The translations under genes were made by a program, and so were the position numbers. A model generated the notes under the pieces. That model was not told the origin of the DNA. It searched no databases and was given only the letters and a program-made list of their open reading frames with translations. A DNA stretch of 64,000 nt from Cubamyces lactineus. Taxonomy: Eukaryota > Basidiomycota > Agaricomycetes > Polyporales > Polyporaceae. Positions 49,687-62,143 of this stretch are shown one piece after another (the stretch's first letter is position 1; the number at the start of each line of letters is the position of its first letter). The stretch spans positions 124,001-188,000 of the forward strand of contig JACDTU010000014.1 of NCBI GenBank assembly GCA_022376465.1. The letters are read 5' to 3'.

Positions 49687-52061
49687 CTAGCACACCTTCA
49701 CCTGAGCCACGCTCGGGTCATGATCGCTCGCGCGCGCACTCAGCTCCGGCGCCCAATTGTTCACATGCACATGCTCGACCATGAGCCCACCGCGACCTAC
49801 AATGGCGTTCGAGACGAAGAGGTGGTCGAGCTGCTCGCTGTTCTGGTCGAAGAGGTACGTGTAGCGCTCGACGAGCGGCACGTCCGCCGCCTCGTCGAGC
49901 TCGGTGAGGAGCTCGTCGAACGGCGCGAACACGGAGCGCGTCTGCACGTACTCATTGCAGTCTCCGCCTACGAGGACGCTCGCGTCTGGGTCGAGCGCGA
50001 GGAGCGCTTTGACGAATGTCTATGAGAGGAGCAGTGCGTAGGCCCTGAATCAGCGATTGCGCTCAGCTGTAGACAGAAAGGGGAAAGCTTACCGCAACAG
50101 TCTGCACCTGGCTGATGCGCTGCTCGACGCCTCCATTGACGGGTGGGCGCGCATCGCCCTGGGTCGACGAGCCGTCGAGCTTCGCGGTGAGGTGCAGGTT
50201 GATGGTGAAGAAGCGCTCGCCGTGCGGGACGGTCTCCCACGCCGCGACGAGGGGCTTGCGGCTCGCGTCCCATGCCGCGTTCGTCGGGTCGATCCGCCCG
50301 GGGTTGAATCTGTATTAGGTGGTGGGTCAGGGGCCGAGTTTGCAGATTTTGGCAGAATCACAACATAAAATCGTATCTCGGCTATAGAGAATGGGAAGGC
50401 GGACGTACGTGAGGGTCACCTTGCCGTCGGACCCGAGGACGGGCTGCGTCGCGTCGAGTGCGCCTCCCGCTGGCGAACCTGATACAAGCCGCAACTTCGT
50501 CGAGTTGTACCTGCCGAACAACGTCGTCCCATGAGCACGCCCGTAATTCCTCCGAACAGAAGGCAGTCACTCACAGGTACGCCGTGCGGATGTTCCCGCC
50601 CGGCTCGCCACCGTCCTGGTCGTTCTCCGGGTCGATGTCTAGGAACGCGTACGTCGGGCTGCCGGCCCCGCGCGCCGCGGCGACGGCGGAGGCGAGCGTG
50701 GAGAGCGTGAGGTCCGCGCTGACCGTGCCGTCGTCCGTCGGGCCCGAGTTGTCCTGGATCTCCTGTAGGAAGACGATGTCGGGGCTGTTGAGGAAGTTCG
50801 CGATGTGGTTCGCGACCGTGGGCAGGTGTGCAGTGGTAGGTGCCATGTTCTCCACCTGCGTCGTGGATATGTTGACTTGGTTAGTCCGGGTGCAGAATGT
50901 GAGAGGCACGCCGTGCATACATTGTAGTCCCCAATGGTGAGAGTGCATTCATCCTCGCTGGGTGTGATCGTTGCTGGTGGAATTGTAGGATCAGGCGTTG
51001 AGACCACAGTCGGAGCTGTCAAGGGCAAGATGTAGTAGAAGCCGAATCTGCATAGCAGCGGACGTCAACGACACCTAGTTCCGACTAATATTTATAATGT
51101 TTGGTACTCACTGGTAGAGAACCACGCCCGTGATATCTGAGAACGTTTTGCCGAGCGAGACAGAGGGGTTCTTCGTTCCGTCCAAAGGCGATCCGATAAT
51201 GACTGTCTCTGGGTTCGCGTCCGGCAGACCGTCGGGTCCTAAGGTAGCGTAAAATGAACCAATGCATATATAGAACGGATATAGGTCCTACCTATGGTGA
51301 TCGTCAAACCACCGCGGCCGTTCTTGCCGGTCACCGCCCAATCTCCATGGACCCAAAACTCGCCAAAGTCGTTCTCGAAGTCGAGTGCGACCGGCGCGCG
51401 CACGGTGACGAGCCTGCCCTCCAGGCTCGCCCAGAAGTCCATCCCGAACGCATCCGGGCGGAGCGTCGCGTTCGTCGCGTCAACCGAGCTCTGGTTGTTC
51501 GGCACGGACAGCCAGCCGTCGCTGCCCGTATCGAGCGCGCTGAGCTCCTGCGTGGGCGGGCTGCGCGTCCCGGTGGGCCCGAGCACGAGCGGGGTGACAG
51601 GGTTGCCGGTGGAGTGGACGACGATGTTCTTAGGCGAGTCGAGCTCGGTCGCGAAGAGGTTGTCCGGGGAGCTGCTCGAGCGGAATTCGGAGACGACGCC
51701 GGAGAGGGAGATGACGTCCCCGACGGAAACGGAAGAAAGCACCGTCTTGGAGGTTGTGAACACGTTCAGGCCATTGGAGACGCGGTCATCGTCTAAAGCT
51801 GGGCCTTCGATCCAGAACCCTGAGGTCGACTGTAATGGGCGTGGTCAGTGTGTGTGGCGGAGCAGATTCGAATAGCAGGAAACGTCATACCTTCGCGACC
51901 ACTAGCCCCGTGAGATCGCTCACGCTCTGCCCTTTGAGCGGAGAGAGATAAGCTGGGCCCTGGATATCAGCGACGCTCACCGCCCGGACTGTATGACAGG
52001 CCAGCGCAATTGCTGCCGCCATCCTGGCCCAGGTTCTCTTGCCATGCACTGCGCCGGTCAT
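49687..52061 (-). CDS. secreted endonuclease/exonuclease/phosphatase-family nuclease (ExeM/NucH-like)
   Basis: From ATG 52061 a leader (MAAAIALACHTVRAVSVADI region) looks like a signal peptide. The N-terminal half has the OB-like layout of bacterial extracellular nucleases (IQGPAYLSPLKGQSVSDLTG, LVVAKSTSGFWIEGPALDDD, VFTTSKTVLSSVSVGDVISL). The catalytic EEP domain follows, with the metal-binding Glu in DIVFLQEIQDNSG, the loop ERFFTINLHL, the Asp/Asn motif VLVGGDCNEY, and the terminal SDHDPSVAQV motif whose Asp-His pair is catalytic. It probably degrades extracellular nucleic acid, for phosphate or nitrogen scavenging or for removing DNA traps; this role is inference. Several introns; the stop is at 49687. 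Confidence 0.88.
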
Positions 52062-52727
52062 TGTGCTCGTCGCGAATGAGCTGCAAAAGTGCCCATGCTT
52101 CAGCTTTCTGTTGCATTTATAGGCGTCGACCCAGGTGCTGCCCACTGGGCCAGCAGACTCTGATGAGAACGTGCGTGTCACCGACGCGAAGATAGCTGCT
52201 TCTGTCCATATGGACGCCGCCAGTGCGGCCCATAAGAGGCATCTGCACCTCGTTGGTCGTTCGCACACGCCGTCAAGTTAGCCTGGAGCGCAATTGAGAC
52301 ATGCCGGTGTGTATGGGTGAGCTGCCTCCGGATGAAGCGTTCGGAACCTGCGAGGATGTGCGTGCGTGCGGTGATTTGCCGGTCGTAGATTTGGGTGAAC
52401 GCGGTACCGGTCATGCGTCGATGTCACGGTATGGTTTGGCACCGATGTCAATGTCGTTGAAAAGATGGATGGTGCTCGTGCAAAGGGAGCGAGCAAACGC
52501 GCGTAAGGGGCCCCGGTCTGGTGGTGATCATCGTTGACAATACAAAGCTGTACTGCACCTGCGTGAGTTTACGAACTCGGAGCCGTTCAAGAACAGGGTT
52601 GCGATCGATCGGCATTCGCGACGAAGCGCCTCTCGCGAGCCGCGCGAAACCCCGTTCCAACCCAATCCCACCCCAATACCATCCTCCAGGCTCTCCTAGC
52701 CCCATATTATACCTGCTTAGCCCCGCC
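52062..52727. other. divergent intergenic region
   Basis: Upstream region shared by the secreted nuclease gene (minus) and the DUF952 gene (plus), about 0.67 kb. No gene is supported. Confidence 0.5.
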
Positions 52728-53156
52728 ATGGCCAGCAACACAACCACAACCACAGCCTACCCTCTCCCCTCCTACGTCTACAAGATCCTCCCCTCGCCCC
52801 CACCCACACCGCTCCCCGCCGCGCTCCCGCTAAGCGACCTCGACCGCCAAGACGGCTTCATCCACCTCTCCACCGCACACCAAATCCCCACCACCGCGTC
52901 GCTCTTCTTCGGCGCGCACCGCTCGCTAGCCCTTCTCAAAGTCGACGCGCGCAAGACGCGCGCGCAGGGCGGCGTGTACCGCTGGGTCGAGGGCCTGCCT
53001 GGGTGCCCGCATCTGTATGCGCCGCGCGAGGGCGAGTGGATTGATTTGGGGAGCGAGAATGTGGTCGGCTGGAGGGAGGTGAGCAGGGAGGAGGGTCAGG
53101 GCTGGGAGGAGGCGTTGAAGGGGCTCGAGCAGGAGGGGTGGCTGGTCGATGAGTGA
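52728..53156 (+). CDS. DUF952 domain protein, intronless
   Basis: A single exon of 429 nt encodes 142 residues. The family pattern is clear: YVYKILPSPPPTP, then LDRQDGFIHLSTAHQIPTTA, FFGAHRSLALLKVDARKTRA, and the aromatic-rich GGVYRWVEGLPGCPHLYAP. DUF952 is widespread in bacteria and also occurs in fungi; the fold is a small alpha-beta sandwich related to glutathione S-transferase-associated or PARP-like domains, and no reaction has been settled. There is no signal peptide, so it is probably cytosolic. It is the only protein-coding gene in the window without introns. Confidence 0.88.
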   Translation: MASNTTTTTAYPLPSYVYKILPSPPPTPLPAALPLSDLDRQDGFIHLSTAHQIPTTASLFFGAHRSLALLKVDARKTRAQGGVYRWVEGLPGCPHLYAPREGEWIDLGSENVVGWREVSREEGQGWEEALKGLEQEGWLVDE

Positions 53157-56100
53157 ATGCACGCCTGCAGGGACGTTGCGCGATGCGCTTAGCTGACTGA
53201 AACGACCTCCGATTCCGATAAGTGGGTGTTGTAATTGAAGGTAAGAACCCTGCAAGTGCCCCGTGTAGCACGTTCGTATTGACCGTAAACTGTTGCGTAG
53301 GTACATGTTGTAAGATACTTCATATTCAAGTGGTCGCACTTCCGCTACTGAGTGTATTCGACGCTCGCGCGGGCCGGTATTCAAGGGTTACGGAGAAGAG
53401 CGCGAGGCCTCCCCACGTCTTCTCCCCCACACAACTCCGAGCCTTCGCAGACGAGCTTCAAGCGTCCCAACACCTCGCACTCCAGCTACTCGTGCATGCT
53501 GCAGCGAATGTCACGAGAAATCGATCATAGCCAACCACAACAGTGTATGGCTACACTAGCGCACTGTACTGCTTGATACAGTATAGCTCACGGACTCGCG
53601 GAGTCGGAACCCAACATGTCATCGTCAAACACAATATGGAATTCCTAAATGAAAGAAGACGTGTCGCGCTTCGGAATTATCGAGGATTGCGGATCTCCTG
53701 TCCGCGAGCGGCGGTAGAGCGAGGATCGTCTTAGAAAGTTAGAGCTCGCGCGGCCGGGTGCAGATAGTGAGTCCCGGTGATAGTACCAGTACCGTATACT
53801 ATACTATGCGTATCTTCAGCTGACTTGCGTCCCCTCATGCTCAAGACTCGCATAGTTGCTCAGCATATGGGCTATATTGAAGAATAAAGAGACACGCTAT
53901 CTATGTGTTCCTTGTTGAGCCTGAGCCTCTTCGGAAAGCGAGCTTGTGGTACCGAAATCACAAGGCCATCCCGGAAGATACGTAGTAGTCGGCCCAGCGT
54001 ACAGCGACCTCCCGAGCATGACCATACCCCCACGCGTGCCCGCGCACCCGCCTTTCCGATAAAGTCGACGATCAATTTGACAATGCATGATCGTCCCTCA
54101 AAGCCCCATGCACATGCTCGGTACATGCTCCGCTAAGTATGCCCCATTCCCCTGAACCAGGAGACGACCAGCTCAATCAGAACCCAACTAAGTACAGACT
54201 ACTACAAACTGGCACATATGATCACGATTACGCCTGCGCCACAAGGGCACCTTGTCCCATTACGGCGTGTAACCCGCATCCAATCTTTCGTCTCCTCGAT
54301 GTCTGATATCGTGACGTTCAAATAGATCGAAATTGAATATCGCATCGTCGCGGCTGCAGTTAAGACACAGGAAGGGACCTGGGGGCGCCGCCACACGGAG
54401 CTATACGCAAGACGTGTCGCTGCAAACGACGTCGATGGGCCCGGGGGCCACCGAATCTTTGGCTATCGTTGGTCTATGGCAGTTGAGCGCTGCTAGCTAT
54501 GTAGTCGGAGCCCCACTTGTCATGCTTGTGTTCTGACAGACAGGACGAGATCCGCGGTGATTCTGCGCACGGCGCGCGCTGATACCGGCGACTATAGTAT
54601 CCCGCATACGGCCCTCGAACCTGTTACCTCTATAGCCGCCAGCCCGGCGATATACTGATATATCCTATATCACGCCGAGAGCGGGCGAGAGGCGTCGCCG
54701 AGCGCAACGCCGAACACTCCATCCATCGCGAGAAGTCGACCGACGTCCGCAGGCGGGCGGGATGGAGCGGGAGAGGTGACGGCAAGCCTGAGCGAGGGGA
54801 CGAGACCGTGACGGACATGACTAGAACGTGGCGGTTGAACGCCTGAACGCGGGTCGCACGACGCGCGCAACGGTAGACGTGTTTCCAAGCATCGTTTCCA
54901 TTGTTCCGTTGGGAATGCGGTAACGTAGTGGAACAAGGCAGGGGCCTTCTAGTGCGTCGCGTCTGCCGACATGAACGACCAGAAGATGCGTGGACCGCGC
55001 TAGCTGGGGCGGGGCGCGGGTGCGCCTCATTGATCATGACCGCTCAACAGCAGTTAGGTAGAGGAAGAGACTAAGGGTCGGAAGCTTGGCTGAGAATGAG
55101 ATAGCGATATCTTCGACTCTTGGGTCTCAGGACGCCCACAGCTCGGCACTCCAGAGGACACCCGAGCGCCGTGAACGTGCAGCAGGACAGTGGGAGACAG
55201 CATGCTCTGGACCGTCTCGCCATTAGGCAGTTTTGGGTGATGAGGTTCCGAAGGAAGAAGGGTAAGGGAACAAGAATAGTGCACGTACGTATAGCGGTGC
55301 ACGGTCGACGTCCGCGTACCGAACCGGTCGCCGCAGAGCGCCGGGCAGCCACCTTGGTCGATGCACCATGGATGACGACATGATGTAGACCAATTGAACA
55401 TCGAGAGTGTCGAAGATGTCAACGCATCACAAGAAGTACGACCGGCGACTGATACATCATGCAGGTTGTTGCAAGCTGTGCGATACGGCAAGTTGCTCGA
55501 ACGCGGGTAGGCGACGCCGGGGACGGGACCTGCGGGCAAGCTGGCCCTAGGTGTGCAAACAGAGCGTGTTCGAGTGGTCCGCTAGCAGCTTCCCAGAGAC
55601 AGTAGATGCAAGAGACAAGTTTAGACGGTACCAGGCGGGGTCCGCAGGCCTTGAGGCGACGGCACGATAGGTATATATAATTGAGCAGCGGCGGCCGCGG
55701 GAGCTTGTGTCGAAAATCCTGAATTCAGAATAGCGACTCGCGAGCGCAGTCGTGACAGTCGGCAGTACCGGAGCTCAAGAGTGTTCAAGTCCCAAGTGTA
55801 TGATACGGTGCCTAAGATGTAGCAGCACTGGCCAAGAGATTGAGTGTCGGGAGGTGCTGACGGAGAGCGTGCTGTGCCGAACACATCGGTGCATGACGGG
55901 TGAGATGAGCTCGAGATGAGATCAACGGCAGATGGACAAGAATGGGACGGCATGAGCTCGGAGCAGTCGGAGGACGGTCAATCAAGGCCATTCATGATGG
56001 TTGCGTCTGCGGACGGGTGGGCGCGTGGTGAGCGTTACGTCTACCTTACGGTGATTGAGGGGACAGGTGAGACGTGGTGGCGTATTTTTTCTGGATGAGC

Positions 56101-57107
56101 GTCGGGCGTTGAATAGCGGCGAGGACGAGTCGTTGACCTCGCTGACGTCGACTTTGCGCAAGCAACGGCGACGTGAGAGAGGGGTGACGTTGGTGGGCGG
56201 GGGCGATATGGCTGATGATTGGACGAAGGAAGTCAGGTGGAGCAGATCGAAAGCGCAGGACGGGTCAAGAGAGCGTGGGCGCGATTGCGATTGGGAGGCC
56301 AACGGGCAAGGGTGCCTGTGCCTCGTCCCGAGCCCCGGAGAGGGCCGCACGCGGTCTGGACTCGCCGGAGTCCGGACGACGCCCGGGGCTTTGAGCAAAA
56401 TGAAGTCAGGCCGAGGCCGTGTCCGACGCCGAAGAGGAGGAGCAAAGTGGGGTGGACGACTCGAGGGAGCCAACCTAGTCGATTCTTGCTTGGTGCCATC
56501 GTCAGAAGGAGGTGGACTGGAGAGAGATAGAGCGCAAAAGCCGAGAAAGTGAAAGAAGGCTATCGATGGTGTGCGGGTGCACAGACCGGCCATGGGCACG
56601 GCCCACCGCTTCGGCACGCCCGTGTGCGGGCGCAATGCGAGGTACAAGGCATACGGTGTACACGCTGTGGGCGCGTTGAGTGCTGCTGAGGACGAGGAGA
56701 GGAGCGATGAGCGCAGGCAGAGGACAAGGAATGGAGAGAGAGCAGGCGGAGGGACGGGGAGCGGAAAAGGGAAACGGGGCGTGGAAGAGCTGTGGGCAGA
56801 GGCCGCCTGCGTCTGTGTGTGCTTCTCCACACTCTCCGACTCTGCGAGCGCTGTGAGCTTTCCAGGCTGCTCCCGTCCTCTCACCCTCAGCGCCCTCCGC
56901 CCTCTCTGGCCTTTCCTTCGCCCTCTTCCTCTTCCTTTCCCTCTCTCCCTCCCCCAAGCCCTCTCCCTTCTCTCCGCCATAGACCCCCTCGTCCTGCTTC
57001 AGGGCGCAGCTCTCCTGCCCGCTCCTGCCCTGGATAATGCCATTTTGCTCCCAAACGCACACACGACACTCAGCGCAAGCGTCTGTCCTCTCTCCACCTC
57101 CTGGCCT
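53157..57107. other. 4-kb region without a supported gene
   Basis: Open frames on both strands here are Arg/Pro/Ser-rich, overlap each other and lack domain motifs. From about 56700 to 57060 the plus strand becomes strongly pyrimidine-rich, as expected just upstream of a fungal transcription start, and could be the leader of the membrane protein gene that follows. Confidence 0.45.
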
Positions 57108-58838
57108 ATGTCCGCCTCTTCCCATCGCCATGATCCCCCATCCCCCGCACAGACCGTCCCCCCAGCTCCCGTACAACAGCAGAGCATGAAGCGCAGGCGC
57201 GTCCGCGACGCACCCTGGGCGCACCAACCCAGGGATACCAGCATAGTAGATCAACCACAAATATGTACGTCCCCGTTCTTTTTTTTCTACCTCCCTCTCC
57301 CTCTTCCCTTCATGCCTGATTCTCAACCTCTCTTCGCCCCTCTCCGTGCTACACCCCCATTCTTCGTCTGCTCGCCAATGCGTGCCGCTTCCTGTCGCGT
57401 GTCCGCGCCATCCCGTCCCGTTCGCCTTCAACATCAACTTCCACCGCGTCCCAAACGACAACAGCTGCTGCTATGGACCAGTGCTTCAACTCGCCCAACA
57501 ACGTCATCACATGTTGGCCCACTTCCGACGCTAGCGTCGCGCAGCACGAGTGGGCGACGATCGTATGTAAGTCGCGTTTTCCTATCTCTCGTGTCCTCTG
57601 ATCCACGCCCAACACCTCTTGTGTCCTCATCCAGGGAACAGCAAGCTCCCACAGTTCACGCAGACGAATCTCGTGAACATCTACCTCTTCCATGCGGACT
57701 CTGGCGAGCAAGTGCTTGAGATGCAAGACGTCCCCAACCCCTTCTACGAAGCTGGTAGCAAACACTTCCAGGTCAACGACACCTGGTTTGGTTCGCGGGG
57801 AGCCAGTTGGAACGGCCAGAACGTATCCTTCCCCATGTACTTCATCGTCACCCGGAACGACCGCCCACTAGATAATAGCGCGATACCCCAGTCCACCTTC
57901 ACCGCCGTCCGTGAGTGCTATCTGGCCCACATTAGCAAATGCAGGGCTCTGAGCTGATGATGCCGTATGGCAACGCAGAAACAACATTCGCGGATTCCAT
58001 AATCGCATCAATGTCGTCAAGCTCTGCAGCCGCGGCAGCATCCTCCAGGTCAGCAGCCTCCCTCTCGTCCGCGGCAGCAGCGTCCGCTTCCGCAGCGTCC
58101 CTTTCGTCCTCGCTCGCCTCGCTATCACGAACGGCCACGAGTACTCTTGGGTCTGGAGCGACGCCGACTGCGACGGGTACTTCTGCGACGGGTCACGTAC
58201 AAGGAGACAGCAGTGGCTCATCATTCCCCAAGTGGGCTATCGCTGTGATCGTCGTGCTTGGCTTCCTCGCGCTCGTCGCGTCCGGTATTCTCGCATTCTA
58301 CATCATGCGTCGTCTCCGGCAGCGCCGAGAGGGTATGCTTTCGCACCGCAACTCGATGGGCTCGTCAACACCGATGATGGCCGACGCAGGCCGAGGGGGC
58401 GGCCCGACGTCCCCGATCCTCGGCGCAGCCGCGCTCGCTGGAGGCGCTGCGGCGGGTTACGGCGCGGGCGCGTATGGCGGCGGCGACGGACGGCCATCGT
58501 CCCCCGGTGGAGGCGATGGGCACGACGGGGCGTCGATGATCAGCCGAACGAGCGACGCGGGTCCATTCTCGGGCGCGGACGCGGCGATTATGGCGAACGC
58601 GTTCCGGCAGGCGTTGCGGAAACCGGACTTTGCGGACAGCCCGATGGAGGAGGGCGAGAGCCCGGACGAGGCAGCAGGCGTAGGCGGGGCGACGCCAGCG
58701 CATTCGCATCTGATGAACCAGGAGCTGGCGGAGGAAGGACGGGACATACGGAGCGTGAGCTCGTCAAGAGGCGTCAAGGTCGAGACGCTCAGCAGCGACG
58801 GTAACGACACAGCGACGGTACAGGAGCACTTGCACTAG
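57108..58838 (+). CDS. single-pass membrane protein with Ser/Ala-rich stalk (surface sensor-like)
   Basis: Four exons (57108-57264, 57465-57566, 57635-57910, 57979-58838) keep frame for 464 residues. The N-terminal extracellular-type domain reads CFNSPNNVITCWPTSDASVA, LPQFTQTNLVNIYLF and MYFIVTRNDRPLDN. It is followed by a Ser/Ala-rich stalk and one membrane helix, WAIAVIVVLGFLALVASGIL, flanked by RRLRQRR on the inner side. The C-terminal cytosolic tail is Gly/Ala-rich, then acidic. The layout resembles fungal cell-wall stress sensors or Axl2/Mid2-type surface proteins, but no named family is recognised. The first exon encodes a basic Ser/Pro-rich stretch without a signal peptide, and its 200-nt intron is unusually long, so the start is doubtful. 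Confidence 0.72.
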
Positions 58839-61800
58839 CGTGCGACATGACGCTGCAGGGCGCGTCCCCGGTGGCGCACACCCTGCACCGTCCCGTGATG
58901 CGCGTCGTGTTGGCTCTCGTCCGTCCGTCTCGTTCTCTCGTTGCCGCTGCTGTCGTGTGCTTGCTGTTGTGACCAACAAAGAAGTTGACTCTTGTTCGCC
59001 CCTCTCTGGCGGGTTTGTACGTGGTGTGTCCGGTGGTGCGGGGCTGCTGCCATTCGTTCGTTCGTCGGACCGTTCGTCGCGGCCTGTATCACCTCCTTTT
59101 TGTCAGTCCTATTTGATCACTCGCTACACACCCTACGCTCGCCCGTACCGCCTTTTTTCGTCCTGTCCTGCCCTCTTTTCGCCTCCTCCCGCCTCATCCT
59201 ACCCCTTCGCATTCACATTTACACTCCGCCAGCCTGGCTTCATACCTTCGTGTTCCCTGCCGACCGTTTGCCTTACCGCTACTCCCTACCTCCTCCCACC
59301 TTACCGTACCCGTCTGCCTCTTTACCCACCCTTTCGCGCCGTACTGTACCGTAAACCACTTCCGCTCTCCCACCCCTTCCTCCTCGTCACACCCCGCCTT
59401 CTTCCTTCCGCTCCTCCGCTCTCCTTTTATGCCACCTCCCTTCATCCCGACTTAGCCCATCGACTCCTACGCACTACCACGCACCGCTTACCACTTATCG
59501 CACCCCCTTCGCACTCGTCATTATACTTTATTTTACCACCACCGCCACCAGTCACCTATCCACCCATCTACCCCATCTACCCACCTACCACGGACTATTA
59601 ATAGCGCGATACACGACAGAGGAGACGGAGCGAATTCCTCCCACCGACCGACCGGTCAGTCAGTTGATCGGTCGGTTGGTTGGGGGGGCCCATGGTATAT
59701 TCGCGACTCGTCTTCTTGGTCTTCGTTTTGTTGGTGCTACGTCGGACCCTTCTCGCTTACGCGTGCTCTCTCTCTCCTCCTGCGATTCCTGCAATCCTAC
59801 ATCTGCCTGTTTCACCATCTGCTCCCTTGTCCGCTATGCCGTTCGTCTGTCGTCTGCTCGTCGCGTCGCGATGCGTTCATTCATCTCCAGGCTGGCACGC
59901 TCTCACCCGCTTACCTGACCCGTCAACCCCGTTACCTGGGCCTTGGTACCCGGAGCCTGAGAACAGGCCTGCTGTGAATGAAGGAACGTCGCGGAGTCTG
60001 GCCGGTGGACAGGGAAGAAGAGCAAATAATGCGCAGTCGGCGTCGCCGTGGAAGGACAAGGATCCGGGCTCGGACACGGTCACAGACACAGACACGCTCG
60101 GGCTCGGGGATTTCCAGATCGCGGATCGCAGTGGATCCGTTGCGGCGTTGCGGGTGGGATTGGCGGTATACGGTCCTACATATGTACGTCTGTCACGATG
60201 ATGCTTCTTCCGCATTGGCAATTTAATAATCGTACCCGACGCGTTTTCTTGGGGGTTGTTTCGGTTTGGGTTGCTTGAAGGCTTCTTTCTGCCATTCAGC
60301 CTGGGCGCCAACTCGCGTGTTCAATACGGTGGTGGGGAAGACGGGAACGCGGAGACGCGGAGACGCGGGGCGCGGGTGCAAAAGTCGACGACGACGTCCA
60401 AGACGGGGAGGCTTCTGAATTTCGTGGGGGTAGGCTGCTTCTCACTCAGCACCGCCCTGGTGAGGTCAAGGCTCAAGGGCGACTCGGGAAGGGAGTGCGC
60501 TGCGCGTTCCCGCGCGGGTGGGAGAACGGGGATGCCGAGGACCGACGGCTGGGAAGGCGTCCCTCGACGCACTTGGAAGGGGTTTCCGGATCTGCGATGG
60601 CAGGGACGATGCCGGCGCGCGTGCGCATGGCACAGACTGAGACAACAGACAGCAGACACCCAAGGCTCGAGAGCGAAGTACTGAAGACCCGCGGGCGCGG
60701 CGGTGCATGCGCCCAATATATCCCCTCCCCATTTTCCTCGTCCTCTCGTAATCTGTGGCCCTGCTCCTGTCCTGCCTTTGCCTGAATCGGCTCCTACTCG
60801 CGCACGACTGGGTATCTGTGTCGCCTTTGGGTGCTCGGCCGCCGAGGCGGTATGTACCTCGTCCTGTGCACGGCCCACCTCCACGATCCTCCCACCGCGG
60901 TGTCGACGTCACGGGGCACATCCATTCCCAGCCCAGAACTCATATCTTTATGTATGTAAATTCTCTGTCTTCCCAATCCCCCATTTCCCCGTTTCTTCAC
61001 GTTCTGTCTTGTCTCTTGGGGCCCAGCTGTTTCCTGTTACACCTATCATCTCATCGTTGAACACACCCAACAAACACTTCCAACTCGCCGTCCAGCGTGG
61101 CTCGGCGCCCGACGCTCGTTTACCCTCCCCGCTCCCTCCCTCCCATTTCGTCTATCGTTCATGTTCGTTGTGCATTTGTTCATTGGCTCTCCGCCCTCTA
61201 TCCTCCACCCTCCACCCTCCACCCTCGATATCCTCTGGGCCCATTCGTACCCCCTTTCGCGCGCGCGCTCACCCTCCTTTGATCCTCCTTTGATTCGTTG
61301 TGATATATTTTCCGCTACGTATCGGTCCGTAGGCTTTGTCTCGGGTGTGCCAGGGTCTCGCCCGCTAGCTGCCGCCGTGTCATGCCATCGTTGTCACCGT
61401 CACCAGGGGAAGGGTTCAATGGACATAGGTCGTAGCGTTCCTCTTGCCTTTGCTGCGTTCGATTCCACCCGGGTTTGGTGCGTAGTGTTAGGTACGTGCA
61501 GGTACGATATGTACATATTCGTCGGGCGTAGTGTTATGCGCAAGGACACATGTGGACGTATGCGATACATGACCATGATATCTATTCGACGGCGGAGGGT
61601 GCCATTGTGTTGGATCGACTGATGCATAGGCTTGCGTGCGCTGGTATCAGGATTCAATGAATACTACAGCACGGGTTTTTTTGACCCATGTTTGCTAGTG
61701 GTTCATGAGCGCTTACGCGACCGGTGAAAATCTAGTGGCACTGACTCTAGATCTCAGTTTGCGTCTGGCATTCACGTACCGGCCTCTTGTTGGCCTCCAT

Positions 61801-62143
61801 GAGGATGGGACCTGCAGCATATTACAGCACCTACAGCATCGACATATCTACCCGATGCGACGAACGTGAGTACACAAGGAAACAACTATTAAGACGGTGA
61901 AGCAAACAAGGAACGTGTGTGGTATATATGATACAAATGCCCCTTCTCTCTCGCCCTCTCTCCCGCGTCTAGTAATTGCGGAGAGCGCCGCGCATCCTGC
62001 ATGGCAGTTGCGATGCACGAGAGCTCATGATTGTGGTTGGATGAGAGCACGCATGTGTCCGGCTGACGAGTTCGTGCGTAAATGTCCATGGGATGTCGTA
62101 TCCTCGACTGAAGCCGTGTGGCCGATCGCAGAGCGAGCGTGTG
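58839..62143. other. 3.3-kb region without a supported gene, with pyrimidine-rich tracts
   Basis: Between the membrane protein stop and the carrier stop. Two long stretches are rich in C and T on the plus strand (about 59100-59570 and 60720-61280), with short runs such as repeated CCTCCACCCT near 61200. Frames here give Pro/Ser/Leu-rich products without domains. The 3' UTR of the upstream gene may extend into it. Confidence 0.5.

Noticed and set aside
55982..57719. Very long frames on both strands (332, 319 and 382 codons)
   Set aside because: They overlap antisense to each other in strand-biased low-complexity DNA with no domain motifs. Only the part joining the membrane protein exons is supported.
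58840..59601. 253-codon plus-strand frame after the membrane protein
   Set aside because: Pro/Ser/Leu/Tyr-rich translation of a pyrimidine-rich tract directly following a stop; more likely 3' UTR and intergenic DNA.
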